From Auanema rhodensis (lineage: Eukaryota; Nematoda; Chromadorea; Rhabditida; Rhabditidae): a DNA stretch of 64,000 nt. The stretch lies in the NCBI GenBank assembly GCA_964057225.1, contig OZ059896.1, forward strand, positions 10,416,001-10,480,000, given 5' to 3'. Shown here one piece after another: positions 39,901-51,590 of this stretch. Numbering within the stretch: position 1 is the stretch's first letter; every line of letters starts with the position of its first letter. The notes under the pieces were generated by a model, which saw nothing but the letters and a program-made list of their open reading frames with translations, was not told the DNA's origin and searched no databases. The position numbers were made by a program, and so were the translations under genes.

Positions 39901-42030
39901 TAGTGAATCACCATTTGAATATTTACAACTAGTACAACGATTAGCCAATTACGGAAAAAGTGTATTTGATGTTCATAATCGAGTACCTTTTCTGGAACCG
40001 TTTGCCATTACATCCGAAAGCATTTGTAAGTTTGTTGTTTATTTCAAGTTATCTATTTATTTTTTTCAGTGTTTGCTATTGATAATTTGGATTTCGATAA
40101 CATTGTCCCCAAATTTAACAACTTTTTGGATGAGCGCAATAGTGAATTTCCAAGAATTTCAATTGAAGCTCGTCACTCGGATAAAGTGAGTATTCGTTTT
40201 CTAAAAGTAAAATAGATATTATTTATAAATTTTTTTTAGATTTACTTTACAATACTTCCAAAACCACGATGTGTTCGTTGTGAAAATCCAATTGTAATAG
40301 TATATGCTAATACAACAAGTAAAATTCGAGTAGAATTTCCTTTAACAGAAGAAAATGGTTGGAAATATCCAGAATGCGTTCGTTTACATGTGAGTAATAA
40401 TTCTTAATTTATATTAATGAATTTAATATATTTGAAGGAAAAAACACACAGTTCTTGGTCAACAGATAGTGTTAGCTTAGTCGGATTAAACCTAAGCCAT
40501 GTAGTTTGTGAATATTCGAAACAAGGAATATATACATTACTTGTTAAAAATAATAAAGGAGCTTATGTAAGTGAAATACTTATTCTTTATAAGGTATAAT
40601 CAACTAATTTCAGCTTCGATTAGCTCATTCTGATAACATCAGTTCACCAGTATTAGGTGTTATATCATTATTGCTTCTTATATTTGCATTTATATGTACA
40701 ATCATACGTAAGAATATACGAACTCAACTAATACGTTTGGGATTCATTATATTCTTTGCAATAAATGCAATAAATATCTATTTCGTTCATAAAGTATCAA
40801 TCAATCAGGTAAATATATTTCAATTTATATATTTTAATTTTATTCTTTCTTCAGGTTTTCTGCCCTGTGCGAAATGCTGTTTTATCTTTTACAACATCTT
40901 CGCCATTTGCTTGGCTTTTCCTCTATTCTTTACATTTGTACAGAATGTTAGCTGATGGTAATCCAAAATCAAGGTATTTCATTTATAATATTATTACTTA
41001 TATGATGTTTTTTTTTCAGTATGACAGTATGTCTGCTACTCGGACTTGTTCTACCATGTCTTCTCTCATGTGGATCATTCCTATTTGCAGCTCAATGTTC
41101 ATTTATGCCATCAGAATGGCTATTCTATTTACTTTTGATACCAATTGTTATGTTCTTATTGGTATATAATTCATTTTCTTTAATTTATTTATGAAAATTC
41201 TTCATTTCAGTTATCGTTCTATGCTTCTGCGACATCTTTCTTAGTTTCAATGAACAAACAATATGATGTTGTTGTGGTTAAATTCAGCCTACGAAAAGCT
41301 CTATTCCAACATTTTATTTTGGTAATTTTATAATTATATATTTTCTATTTTTGTTTATATTTTTCTTATTTCAGTCATCGTTAACATTATTCCATACCGG
41401 ATTATCATTATTCTTACCGCAAATGTCAATAGCATCACCAATTCAGGAACTTATTTGTAACATTGTTCTTGTTGTTGTATGCTTATACATCCTTATCTGG
41501 AGTTTTTCACCGTCAGGGGTGAGTGCTTGATCTATTCTTTACTATCTTCTATGTTTTGGCTTCAAGAACATGCAAAATTATTTTTAGAAGACAGCTGCAG
41601 CAAATGATATGTGGCTTGAAGATCCACAAAAAAATGGCTTAATCGACTCAACATGTGGACCTGATATTCATTCTCCTTTACTCACTACTCACGATCGTGT
41701 CGATATTCATAATCAAACCATGATCGCGGACTGGATGCCAGATGTGATTCCTGTTGATCCATATTTAACATCGACACCTATAGCCAATAACCGAACCGTC
41801 GCAAGCTCAGAGTACAGTACCCCTCTTCCTCGATTAGATAATCCTCTAGCTAACACGATTCTATCACCAGCAGATCGTATCCTCAGCGAAAGTATGTTTT
41901 TTTCTCTAAAATATTATTAAACATAGTAATGTATTTAGGTAAATTCCGTTGCGAAGAAGATGATGTGGATGCAGCATACTATACTTATACTATACAACGT
42001 CGACGTCAGAATACAACATTTAGTAAATAA
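23750..42030 (+). CDS. fmi-1: Flamingo/CELSR atypical cadherin, adhesion GPCR
   Basis: Planar-cell-polarity receptor at the plasma membrane; family members form homophilic junctions and guide axons. The start ATG at 23750 opens a signal peptide ([20 protein letters not shown]). A basic RRVKR (24158-24172) resembles a furin site. Then come eight clear cadherin repeats (24270 to about 32320; DVNDNAP-type linkers at 28494, 29357, 31930, 32300) and a degenerate ninth/membrane-proximal module. Next are EGF repeats (35540-35665, 37865-37980, 38630-38930), two laminin-G domains (37060-37850, 38050-38560), laminin-EGF modules (38980-39290), a hormone-receptor motif (39360-39580), a GAIN region, a weak GPS (about 40490-40560) and seven transmembrane segments (40630-41515). 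A cytoplasmic tail of about 150 residues ends at TAA 42028-42030. Total is about 2,500 residues, like C. elegans FMI-1. Large introns are 24664-28200, about 30006-30975, 32945-35106 and 35668-36907. Confidence 0.96.
24859..24928. repeat. (TCTA)n/(CT)n microsatellite
   Basis: TCTA tetranucleotide units grade into a pure CT run and a T-tract, inside the first large fmi-1 intron. Confidence 0.9.
26190..26495 (-). CDS. Possible nested open frame in fmi-1 intron
   Basis: 101-codon frame on the strand opposite fmi-1. It begins with a hydrophobic N-terminus ([20 protein letters not shown]) and carries eight cysteines in the remainder, as a small secreted protein might. No splice sites or family could be assigned. 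Another frame over 26356-26574 is also open, which weakens the case. Low confidence. Confidence 0.2.
   Translation of the reverse strand: MTLPTYAAILAINMIQLIQAFLNICITISICSTDFHCNCSSGLSVDDQALHCATNPTTGSMRTLIEHMSDFLQIVDIMCGEANRCLSTIPLSPSTILHIDY
30130..30156. repeat. (GT)n microsatellite
   Basis: GT dinucleotide run with one C interruption inside an fmi-1 intron. Confidence 0.9.
32945..35106. other. 2.2 kb intron of fmi-1
   Basis: Separates the end of the cadherin array from the first EGF region. It has compositionally balanced blocks at about 33220-33520 and 34140-34480 between AT-rich flanks. Short open frames on both strands have no motif. It may hold enhancers. Confidence 0.4.
35668..36907. 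other. 1.2 kb intron of fmi-1
   Basis: Lies between EGF exons (SWSG | QNCDIPH). AT-rich with a GC-richer patch near 36090-36500; no gene seen. Confidence 0.4.
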
Positions 42031-43531
42031 TATGACATTCCAACATATTCTCTTCTTTAGATCTTGAATTTATTAATTTTTATACGAGTTCAATATATTT
42101 CTTTCGAAGTTTTATTTTTCAAGACTATAAAAATCTTTTTATATTTTAGTTAAAAAAAGAAAAAACCATCCATATAGATAATTAAATTTTCTTTATTACC
42201 TCGTATTGAAGACTGGTGCTATACATATTGTATAATTAATTAAATGTTATTGATTGTATTTAAATAATTTAATTTGTTTTCATTTTTGTTCTGCTGAGAT
42301 TCTCTAGTCAATGATCTTAACATTATCATTTTCTTTCCTTGTTTTCTCATATCCAAATTATATTTATATGTTCACTTTGTATATTTTTTATTGTTTAAAT
42401 AAAATAATTTGTAATAATATATTCACAAATAAATTTATAATCATATTTAAGCAGTTGCATAATAAATATAATAGTTATGCGTCACGTGAACAACGGCCTG
42501 TAATCATTTAATCTATTTGCATATCATCAAAACGGTTGTTCCATCCTTTAGCTCTTTTTGCTTTTTTACATTTTCTCTTGTTTAGTTAAAGTTTTTTTTT
42601 CCTTTTAATATTATTAGTATTTAATTAGATATTGAATTTCTATATATATTCTCTTTTAAATTATATAAGCCTATTATTCTTTTTTTTTCCGTTTGATGTC
42701 AATTAGTTTTAATTAGTTTTAATAATTCCATTTTTCTTTTTTTTTATTCTTAATAGACTTATATTTCTTTTCATTGAATAGTGGGCTTCGAATTGTTTCA
42801 CTTGCTGTTCAAACCTTTGTAACTTACTTACATTTAGAGATTTTCTACCAAAAGAAGCTATACAATCAACTGTCCATCTGAAAAATTTGTTTGCACGGAA
42901 GTCAATTTGAAAAGGAAGCATCAACGAGAGAAAAACAAACGTTGTCCGAATAACTCCTCCCCTTCTTCTCTCGCCTATGTCATTTACAAACGGAGATAAA
43001 GCTTTGGTTTTCGTTTTATATTTTAAACTTTTATTCGATTATAAGGCCTTTTTACTCCATGATTTAAATGCCATTTCTTTTTAAATCAAACAATTTTTTT
43101 ATAAAAAAATATCATTATATGCTGCAAAAGAAATTACTTCTACCAAAATGGCCAGTTTATGTATCCTAGTCAATCCCATCAGATTTGAAAAGAAAAAAAC
43201 AAATAGAATTTACTAAAGCATTTCCAATTTTGAAAATGGATCTTTAAAATACTTTCATGTACATTTACAGTTCTTCCCAATCCTTGCCCACTCTACGCTC
43301 TCATTTTCGTTTTCAATTGAGTTGACGTCCGGCAAACAAACGCAGCACGAACTGACCGTGTTCTTACATTTTCACATTTTTTATTGCAATTCAGACAAGA
43401 ATAGTTAATTCTGTTAGCTTTACAAAGAAAATATTGAAGTTTCAGAACTAGACTGTCCCTATGTTCATATATTTGAAACTATATTTGTATTTTGTTTTAT
43501 TCTACACATTAATTGACAAAATTATTTAGAA
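42031..43531. other. Intergenic downstream of fmi-1
   Basis: AT-rich 3' UTR and spacer. The only exon-like signal is on the minus strand at 42709-42924, where an open frame has an AATTTTTCAG acceptor and a GTAAGTAAG donor around a short segment (about 42835-42885). I could not extend it into a gene. Confidence 0.4.
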
Positions 43532-43888
43532 ATGGACACAGCTGAGCTGGTTACTCCTTCACCATTTTTTGTAGCTTCTGTTGATTATTCTGTAGCAATC
43601 GTTCTATTTCTTGGATGTTTATCTCTTATTTTAACTCTTATACATCTAATACAATCAACATTGATAAGGCCGGTAGAAGATATTGAAAAAGGTAAGTTAA
43701 TAAAAATGTTTCGAAATTCTTAAATAAATAAATCTAAAAACACGAATAAAGGGTCAAAAATGTGATTAAAGGACAATTATCTTCTTACAGGCTTAAAACC
43801 ACGAATTCCTCTCCCACCTTCTGAAGGATATGTTACATACAAGTATCAACAAACAGAAGATAAAACAAAAACTTTCCGTTTTCACTAA
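43532..43888 (+). CDS. Small single-pass membrane protein, 85 aa, not recognised
   Basis: Two exons, 43532-43691 and 43791-43888, joined across a 99-nt GTAAGT...TTACAG intron (G|GC, Gly). The ATG lies 2 nt after an ATTATTTAG acceptor. The protein begins MDTAELVTPSPFFVASVDYS, has one strong transmembrane helix (about residues 21-43), and ends with a basic, Pro-rich tail (LKPRIPLPPSEGYVTY...) finishing in KTFRFH. An N-out/C-in topology is suggested by the positive charges after the helix. Clean splicing and start context support a real gene, but I cannot assign a family. Confidence 0.68.
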
Positions 43889-44473
43889 GAATTTTTCAGC
43901 TATTTACTATTGAAAAAGCTATTTAGTCGAAATATGTTTCTTATTTTTTCTATTTCACGGGTTAGAATTTAAAAAAAACCAATATATCAATAATTCTATG
44001 CTATAACGATTATATGAATATATATTGCTTTTGTTTCTTTTTTCAAAAAGGAGAAAACTTCTAATCAATTCGCAAAAAAGCATGTTAATATATTTTTAAA
44101 TAAAATTGTAATTTCTTAACCGCTTTCAATACTTATTCAATATTTTTATTTTTTATAAAAAATTACTTTGCAACAACTTATCTTGTTTTTATTTTTGCGA
44201 TTGATCCGTATTAAAATAGAATAATATGCATATAGATTTGAGAAAAGCTAAACTTGCGATCATCGTTCCTGTTGTACGCTCCGGTTGTCAATAATATTGT
44301 CTGTTTATCCTAAAATGGTGCTACTGGATATCTTTATCAATTCAATAAATTTGAATAAGAGTTCATAGATGTATTGTACTGAGGATTTATTTTTATAATC
44401 AAAACTTTAAATTAAGAAAAACAGTTCAATATTTTATAGCAAATGGCTCGCCTATAAATAATAATTTCACTCA
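43889..44473. other. Convergent intergenic region
   Basis: 585 nt of AT-rich 3' flanks between converging genes. No coding or RNA feature is recognised. Confidence 0.45.
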
Positions 44474-45195
44474 TTAGTATATGAACAAAAAAAACCTTTC
44501 TCCGTTTGTTTTTTTATCCAGTAAAGAAGCAATTAAAGAACTAAATATATCAGTTGGTATTTCTTTATTGCTAGAAAGAATCATCTGAATACTTTTAATG
44601 TTTTCTTCATATTGATCGCCATCCTAAATAAATACTAATTTGTTATAACTATTAAAATACTTACTACAGTGCAAGCTTTAAACTCACGATAAGGTATTCG
44701 GGGCGTATTCATCTGAGGAAAATTTCGAATACTTTTCTGAATATAAAATTTTAATGTTATTTTATTTACCTAGTAACACCATATCATATAATAAGAAAGA
44801 TAGCTTCGTATCAATGTTAGCTTCTATTGCAACATTTGAAGGTAAAGGTATGACATTTGATCCATCTTTTCTAGAATTTTTTGAACAAATTGATAAAACA
44901 AATAAGTAGTTCGTACTGTTTATAACCAACATAAACCATTCCGGGAGTATCTTCGATACCTTTGTGAATTCTAAATTTTACATCATTGAGCATATCAGGA
45001 GATGGGGGTAGGTAAGACTGTTTGCTATTTCGTCCATCAACTATATCTACAGTGGATAAGAAAATTATACAAAATTAAACCTGAATCAGAACAAGGCCGT
45101 TTTCGACTGACTTCCTCTCTGGGTGGTTCGAAAACTTTTACATCCTGTGTATATGATGGAGAGGAATCATCGATTTGTAAGTTGAATTCAGACAT
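44474..45195 (-). CDS. Unrecognised 185-residue protein downstream of mlcd-1
   Basis: Five exons read through in frame: 45081-45195, 44917-45046, 44780-44870, 44665-44736 and 44474-44623, giving 185 residues. It starts MSEFNLQIDDSSPSYTQD and ends FFLFIY. It has no transmembrane segment or signal peptide. The N-terminal third is polar and probably disordered (VSRKRPCSDS), with a KRP basic cluster. The middle contains YLPPSPDMLNDVKFRI, followed by GMVYVGY. I do not recognise the fold. The ATG is 2 nt after a TATGTTAG acceptor and only 187 nt below the malonyl-CoA decarboxylase stop, so it may be the second gene of a trans-spliced operon. Confidence 0.65.
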
Positions 45196-45381
45196 ATCTC
45201 TAACATAATTGAGAGATATCAATATTATAAATAGAATTTTCAAATAATATTCATAAGATATTAACTTAATACAGAAAATTTGAAACAAACAAGAAATATA
45301 AAATATTTAATATTTACATCATTTATAAAAAATTTTCATATTCTCATTGCTATCAGACAACTTATTTTCTATATTTGTTAA

Positions 45382-47282
45382 TTACAGCAAATAATGGACT
45401 TTTTCATTAGTAACAATATTCCTTTCATTTATATACAATTCACTGTTGCTGTCTACTTTGTTCAACAAATATCTATAACTTATAAGGTGATTTATAATCC
45501 TTTAAAATGTTTTACCTATAATTAACCATAATTCCAAAACTATTTGTCAAACCTCGTGCGCTAGTATCACCTAACCAGTTCAAACGATATAACTCAGCTC
45601 CATTACGTAAATGGAAATTAGCTTGAAGAGAATACATTTTTCGAGAAAAAAAATACACTCATACCAACAGGATTTAAAGCATATCCGTTTCTCTTAGCAT
45701 TACACAAATACCGAGCGCATGCAGACAACAAAACTTCTTTAAGCGGAATAATTTCAGATACGGAAAGAGATTTTTTAGATAAAGTCTGAAAACAAAAATC
45801 ATCTTAAATAATACTTTACTACAAACCTGAAGTAAAAACCTTCGAGTTAATTCTTTATCCAGTGCTTTTCCGCTTAATTTACTAACACTAGCAATGGTGT
45901 TTCCATCGATTATGTCATCTGGGATGAAAAATATATGTGACAACTCTTTTACAACTTACCAAATTCGGAATTTCCATGTAAGGTTCGCAGGTACCAATTT
46001 CGAAAACCAGGAATCGGTGATAACGTGGAGTGCTGATTAATGCTCGATACTTCTTGTTCAATTCTTTTCGCAACTTGTTTAATCAATAAATTTCCCAAGT
46101 CGATGCCAGCTAATCCTGAACCATTATGAAACAATGAACAAGAATTTTTTTAATTTTTATTACCTTTTTGCGGTGAGGTGATTGAATAGTAAATAGCAGT
46201 AGATTGATCATTTTCCGAGCTCTGAATGCAGGAACCATCCATAATTTTCTATGATTATAAGTTAGCTAAGATGATGTTTTATGTAATTACCTGGACATTG
46301 TCAGCAATAAAGGACATCAAGGCAACATGAACCATTACTAGAGGTTCTCTTGGTAGTGCTTCATGGGTGAAGTAGAAACAACTGAAGTATTAAATAATAA
46401 ATATTGAACCTTTGAAATCGTACCGTCGATGTGATCCTAAACGGGTTTGAAAATCCACTAAGCCTCGTACAGGGTGCACAGCTTCATACTGCGCTATCTG
46501 AAATGTAACATAACATAATCGAACTAGTAATAGATCGATTACCTTATGAATAATATCACCAGGACTTTCCCATGTTAGCCGGTTGAGCTTCAGATTTGAC
46601 AAACAAAACCAAGTTGTGAGCAAATCACGAGCCGATTCCTCCAACCGACGTAACGAAGAAACAACAGTTTTATCTTCTTCAGTTTTCATCAATGTCTAAA
46701 GAAAAATGTGTGATAAACTATAAAAATTAATAAAATTACTAAAAGTTTAGCTCTCATATCACAGACTGTTTTTATACCCTCGGGTAAGTTTCCAATATGT
46801 CTCAACAGAAAGTGATGAATAGGTCGTGCGGCAGAATAAATTTCATGAGCCATTTGTTTATTCTTCAAACAATTAATTAATAATCTCATCATGACCAATA
46901 TTGTATACTTTCCCGTACAAAGACAGAGCAGATTCCAACGCATCTGTTCGAACACCACAATTAGAGGCTAAAGAAAGCAGAACAGCTTTTTTTTGATGTT
47001 CATTTTCTTCATATAACTTCAAGACTTTCTTACTACTATCCTAGAACGTTATAAAAATAGAACTGCCAAATAAAGTATATTTACTATAAAGCTATGTTGC
47101 GATGACTTGTTCGTTAGGGAAGATAACTGATCATCTATTCCCAGCACGTCATTACCGAAAGCTCGCATTCCTACAGAATTCTGAAGGACGCTTTTATTAA
47201 AGCACTCTTATACTAATTTTAATTTTTTTAATGTTACCTTCCGCCATCTTAATAAAGTATTTCTCCATAAACTCAACTGCAT
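45382..47282 (-). CDS. mlcd-1: Malonyl-CoA decarboxylase
   Basis: Converts malonyl-CoA to acetyl-CoA and CO2, relieving inhibition of fatty-acid import into mitochondria. The start ATG at 47282 gives [15 protein letters not shown], a basic amphipathic presequence fitting mitochondrial targeting. The helical N-terminal domain spans about 47180-46650. The catalytic GNAT-like domain has [55 protein letters not shown] (which includes the conserved active-site Ser region) and [12 protein letters not shown]. The [15 protein letters not shown] segment carries the conserved His. The C-terminus ends VHYLL, stop 45382-45384, with no peroxisomal SKL. An ATTATAG acceptor lies 12 nt before the ATG. Confidence 0.95.
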
Positions 47283-47978
47283 GGGTAGAATTTCCTATAA
47301 TATTTATAAATAATATATTCTATAGCTACTAAAGCGAAACGTTAATCGATTGTATTCAAACGACCTATTTATAATTTCATTAATTCTTCATTCACCAAGA
47401 GCTTAATACTTATAACTTTACACTATATCCTATATCTTAATCAATCGTTTAATTTTCAAAAGTTTTAAGTTGAAGCGATATTAAAAGCTTGTAAAACAAA
47501 CAATTAAATACAATTTATTTATTTTCTTTAAATATTTTAGCATACTGTAGGATAAATGGAAGTTTTAGGAAAATAAACAACATAACGTATATATTTTAAT
47601 TTGGACGAGGATCTTTCTGTTTGCTCTTTTGCTCCATTCCTAATCTTTTCAATGATTACTTCCGTTTTTTTTATGTAATGTGACCAATTTTCTCAATAAT
47701 CTTGGAAAGCACATTATTCCGCATGAGCTTTGTTTCTTATCTTATTCTAGATAATGTGTAAAACTTGCACTCTTGAGAAAAAAAAGATATATTGATCATT
47801 AATTTCTTGCTAAAGCTGGGTTTGCTTGCACTATTCCCTTTCCTTTATTTTTCGAAATTAAGAATTTTTTGATTCAAATTGAGATTTCTTCATATCAAAA
47901 AATTCTGTTGATATATACGGATGTATTTTTACTTTGTTATGTATTATTTCCTTTTTTCAATTACAAGAATTCAGAACA
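47283..47978. promoter_or_regulatory. Divergent region mlcd-1 / idhg-1
   Basis: 696 nt between two head-to-head mitochondrial-metabolism genes. It should contain both promoters; no specific motif is recognised. It ends in AATTCAG, 4 nt before the idhg-1 ATG. Confidence 0.45.
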
Positions 47979-49558
47979 ATGGTCATGTCTACTCCATCTA
48001 AGTGGCTTTGCCAATCTGTGCCACACATGGTTGCTCAAAGAGCTTTATATAGTGGAGCAGCTGCTAAGCCTGATATGATCCGTTTTCGTTCACCGGTGAT
48101 GAGCAACAGAAAGGTATTGAATAGCATAAAATATATATTAATTATAAAGTTAAGGCTCCTCTTGCTCGTTATGGAGGACGCCACAACGTTGCTGTTCTTC
48201 CTGGAGATGGTATTGGTCCTGAAATGTGCGCTCATGTTGAAAACATTTTCCGCGTAGCTCAGGTAAAACATTCTTAATTTTGGCTAATTTGGCAAACATA
48301 ACATTACAGGTCCCAGTCGACTTTGAAGTCGTTAATCTTACTTCTAAAAATACCTCTGAGGAAGAATTGAACCAAGCTATCACTATTATCAAGCGAAATG
48401 GTGTAGCTCTCAAGGCAATAGTTTTGAGCTTGAGACTAAATAACCAAAACAATGTTTTAGGGAAATATTGAAAATAAATTCGATGATCCACAATTCAAGT
48501 CTTGTAACATGGAACTTCGTCGTAATCTTGATTTATTCGCCAATGTTTTGCATTGTGCTACTATTCCAACTATTCCCAGCCGTCATAAGGTTATTTTTAT
48601 AGACAATAAAAAAAAAATATGCAAATTGTAGGATATTGACATGATTATTATCAGAGAGAATACTGAAGGAGAATATTCTGGACTTGAACATACTGCGACA
48701 CCCGGAGTTGTTGAAAGCTTAAAGGTATCTTGATATATCGTACAAAATCTTATTTCTTTCATGCTTAGATTGTTACTCAGCAAAAAATTGAAAGAATATC
48801 ACGATTTGCATTCCAATACGCTGTTAGATACGGTAGGAAAAAAGTTACTGCTGTACACAAAGCTAATATTCAAAAGCTTGGTGATGGTCTCTTCTTGAAG
48901 GTTACTATTTACTAATAACTTTTGTCCTAATTTTTGAAATTCAGGTGTGCAAAGAAATCGCTGCTACTGATTATCCTGAAATTAAATTTGAATCCATGAT
49001 CGTTGATAATGCTTCTATGCAATTGGTGAGATCAAAAACTGAAATTAAGTACAATGCTTGTTAAGGTTTCTCGTCCTCAACAATTCGATATCATGTTGAT
49101 GCCAAACTTGTATGGAAACATTATTTCTAACATTGCTTGTGGTCTTGTAGGAGGACCTGGATTGGTATCTGGAATGAATTTCGGAACTGATTATGCTGTT
49201 TTTGAAACTGTATCCTTGTTGTTCCTAATTGATTGTATATGTAAAATTTTAGGGTACTCGTAACACTGGAACTGCCTTAGCTGGAAAGGATATCGCTAAC
49301 CCAACAGCATTCATTCGTGCAGCAGTTGATATGCTCAGATATCTCGGTCTTGATGAGCACGCTAACCTTATTTCTGATGGCTTGTTCCACGCTTTAGTTG
49401 AAAGAAGAATCCATACCCGTGATATTGGAGGAGAAGCCATGGTACTATTTTAAAAAAAAAAAAATTTATGTTATTATGGTTTTCAGGCTACTCAATTAGT
49501 TGGAGCATTGTCCGAGTTCATTCATGAAGAAATTGAAAAAAAGAAATGGCATGTCTAA
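47979..49558 (+). CDS. idhg-1: NAD-dependent isocitrate dehydrogenase, gamma-type subunit
   Basis: Non-catalytic/regulatory subunit of the mitochondrial IDH3 complex of the TCA cycle. The start [14 protein letters not shown], followed by Arg- and Ser-containing residues without acids, looks like a mitochondrial presequence. Motifs in order: [15 protein letters not shown] (near 48190), [42 protein letters not shown] (near 48640), [20 protein letters not shown] (near 48835), [18 protein letters not shown] and [11 protein letters not shown] (near 49100), GTRNTG, DIANPTA and [19 protein letters not shown] and TRNTG favour the gamma over the beta subunit. The stop is at 49556-49558. About eight short introns. 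Confidence 0.94.
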
Positions 49559-51590
49559 TTAGATCTCTAGATTGACTTCATGTTTTCTAATACATAGCTT
49601 AGCACGTTTAGCTCTTCATAATCCTGTTATCTGAGTGTCGCTTACTTTACATAAATACTTTAAAATTTAGTGGTAACCACTAATGATCTGTCTTCAACAT
49701 AGTTTGGAGTTGAACCTAATATGTTTTAGATTTACGGATTATTGTCAGTAATGGAACAATATCTGTAATATAGGTCAACTAATGTTGTTTTAGAAATAGT
49801 TAGCAATTTTCTGAGTGTTTCTTTCATAATACAGTTGTGTTCTCACATCGTTCCTTCCCGAAGTTGATGACTTTTTCTTCTACTGACCCTATATCGAAAT
49901 TTATCTTTATTTTATGTGTGATGCTATTTACACTTTCCGTGTAGGTGTTAGAATACTTAGATATGCTTAATGAAGTTGATTTTCTTATTTTGAGTTTCAT
50001 TATTTCTGTTTAGCGTGCTATTTGTAGTTCAATTATTCATAAGTTTAAAGAATCATCATTGAGAACTGTCAAATCAATCTTATGATGTGTCTGTCCATTT
50101 GTTCTTTTGAGAAATTGGGGCTGTAGCCACGTGACTATGAAAACATGATATCATACATCAGCATACAATCAGAAAAGTTGCTTTTCTGGTCAGTTGTGTA
50201 GTTTATTATTTACAGTATTAACTATAAGTAGACGTTTTTATAGGTATATATGTTATTCAGGCAATGTTATGCAGTAATGTACAAAAGTATGAATCACCGA
50301 TGTAGTTTGCAATATTGTAGGGCATTCCAAAATAAAATATAAACTTCAGGTTGGAGAAAAGCTAAGTTTCAGCAACAGTAAGGATCATACGATTTATTTC
50401 CTGAATAAAAAAAGTCAATCTATGATTTGCGCTTACACACACTCAGTAACTAACATTTATTTTCTTTTGCATGGTGAAATAGGTCTTCGAACTATGGCCT
50501 CAGTAATTGAAGGAATAGAGGACGCAGGTTGAGAAACTTGTTTGAATACCACGTGGTGATCTCTTCTGATAGTGTCGTTTGTATGTCAACGAAATGTCCA
50601 CTACTAATCACTTCTACGTGCGATTTATTTCTCATTAAACCTTTTTAACTTATTTCCATTCATTCATTTCTCTCTGTTTTCTGTCTGTTTCTCTCTCTCT
50701 CTCTCTCTCACTTTCTCTCTATTTCATCCTTTGGTACTCTCTCTCTCATCTTGTCACCTCTTCCTATCGGTCTTAGTAACTTAATTTTGACTTGATAATG
50801 CCCAGAGTCGGTGTATAAGTTCGAAGTGATTATGTTGTCAGATCAGTGTTCATACGCATGACGTACAGAGATTCAAACATCATAATTCTCAAGATTCTAT
50901 TTTCATTTCCCATGTTCACCAGTTCTATTCTATTATGATTAGCCGTCAATTAAATACCATGTCGAAGACTTACAAAGTAAGACAATTCTATAACTTATGA
51001 ATAAGCCACTTTTGAAGTTCGATGTCAGTTGATCTTATCATTTTTTTATCAAATCAAAGATGGTCTCATCGTTAAAATTATTAAATAATTGTGCAAATCT
51101 TCCAAAATTTCAAAATAATTGCAAAGAAATCTTTATTAGATAAGTAAAAATTCTCAAATAAATAAAAAAAATGTTCTGAGTATTGGAATTAAAAGAATAT
51201 ATGTTGGATACATTAAAAACACCGACAGCGGGATCACAAAGTTATCAGACCATGTTAGCAGAAGAAGAGATATTAAATATAATAAGAGATTTACAGTATA
51301 TGGAAAGAGAGCTTAACAGAACCAGACTCTGCTGGGCATGAGACCATTTAAATCAATGGAATTGTTTCAAAAATGTTGAAAGCCTTTCCATATATGGTTT
51401 ACAAACTTGAATTGTCCTGGCAAATTTTGCATTTACAACCTGATAGACATGTTCAAAGCTTCCAGACGAAATGCCACAAAGATGTGTGAGCGATTCCGCC
51501 AGAATCATTGGACATTGTCATAGCATACATATAAGAATGTCTCGAGCTACTTTCAAATGCTAAGTGTTTTAAGGAAATATCAATTTATGC
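49559..51590. other. Convergent intergenic region, 2 kb
   Basis: Between the 3' ends of idhg-1 and tatn-1. An AATAAA lies near 50331. A CT repeat (50690-50709) is the only structured element. No open frame of convincing quality is found on either strand. Confidence 0.45.
50690..50709. repeat. (CT)n microsatellite
   Basis: Pure CT dinucleotide run in a longer pyrimidine-rich tract (about 50668-50760). Confidence 0.9.

Noticed and set aside
42709-42924. Minus-strand open frame with plausible acceptor and donor
   Set aside because: The single exon-like segment could not be extended on either side; the rest is Lys/Ile low complexity.
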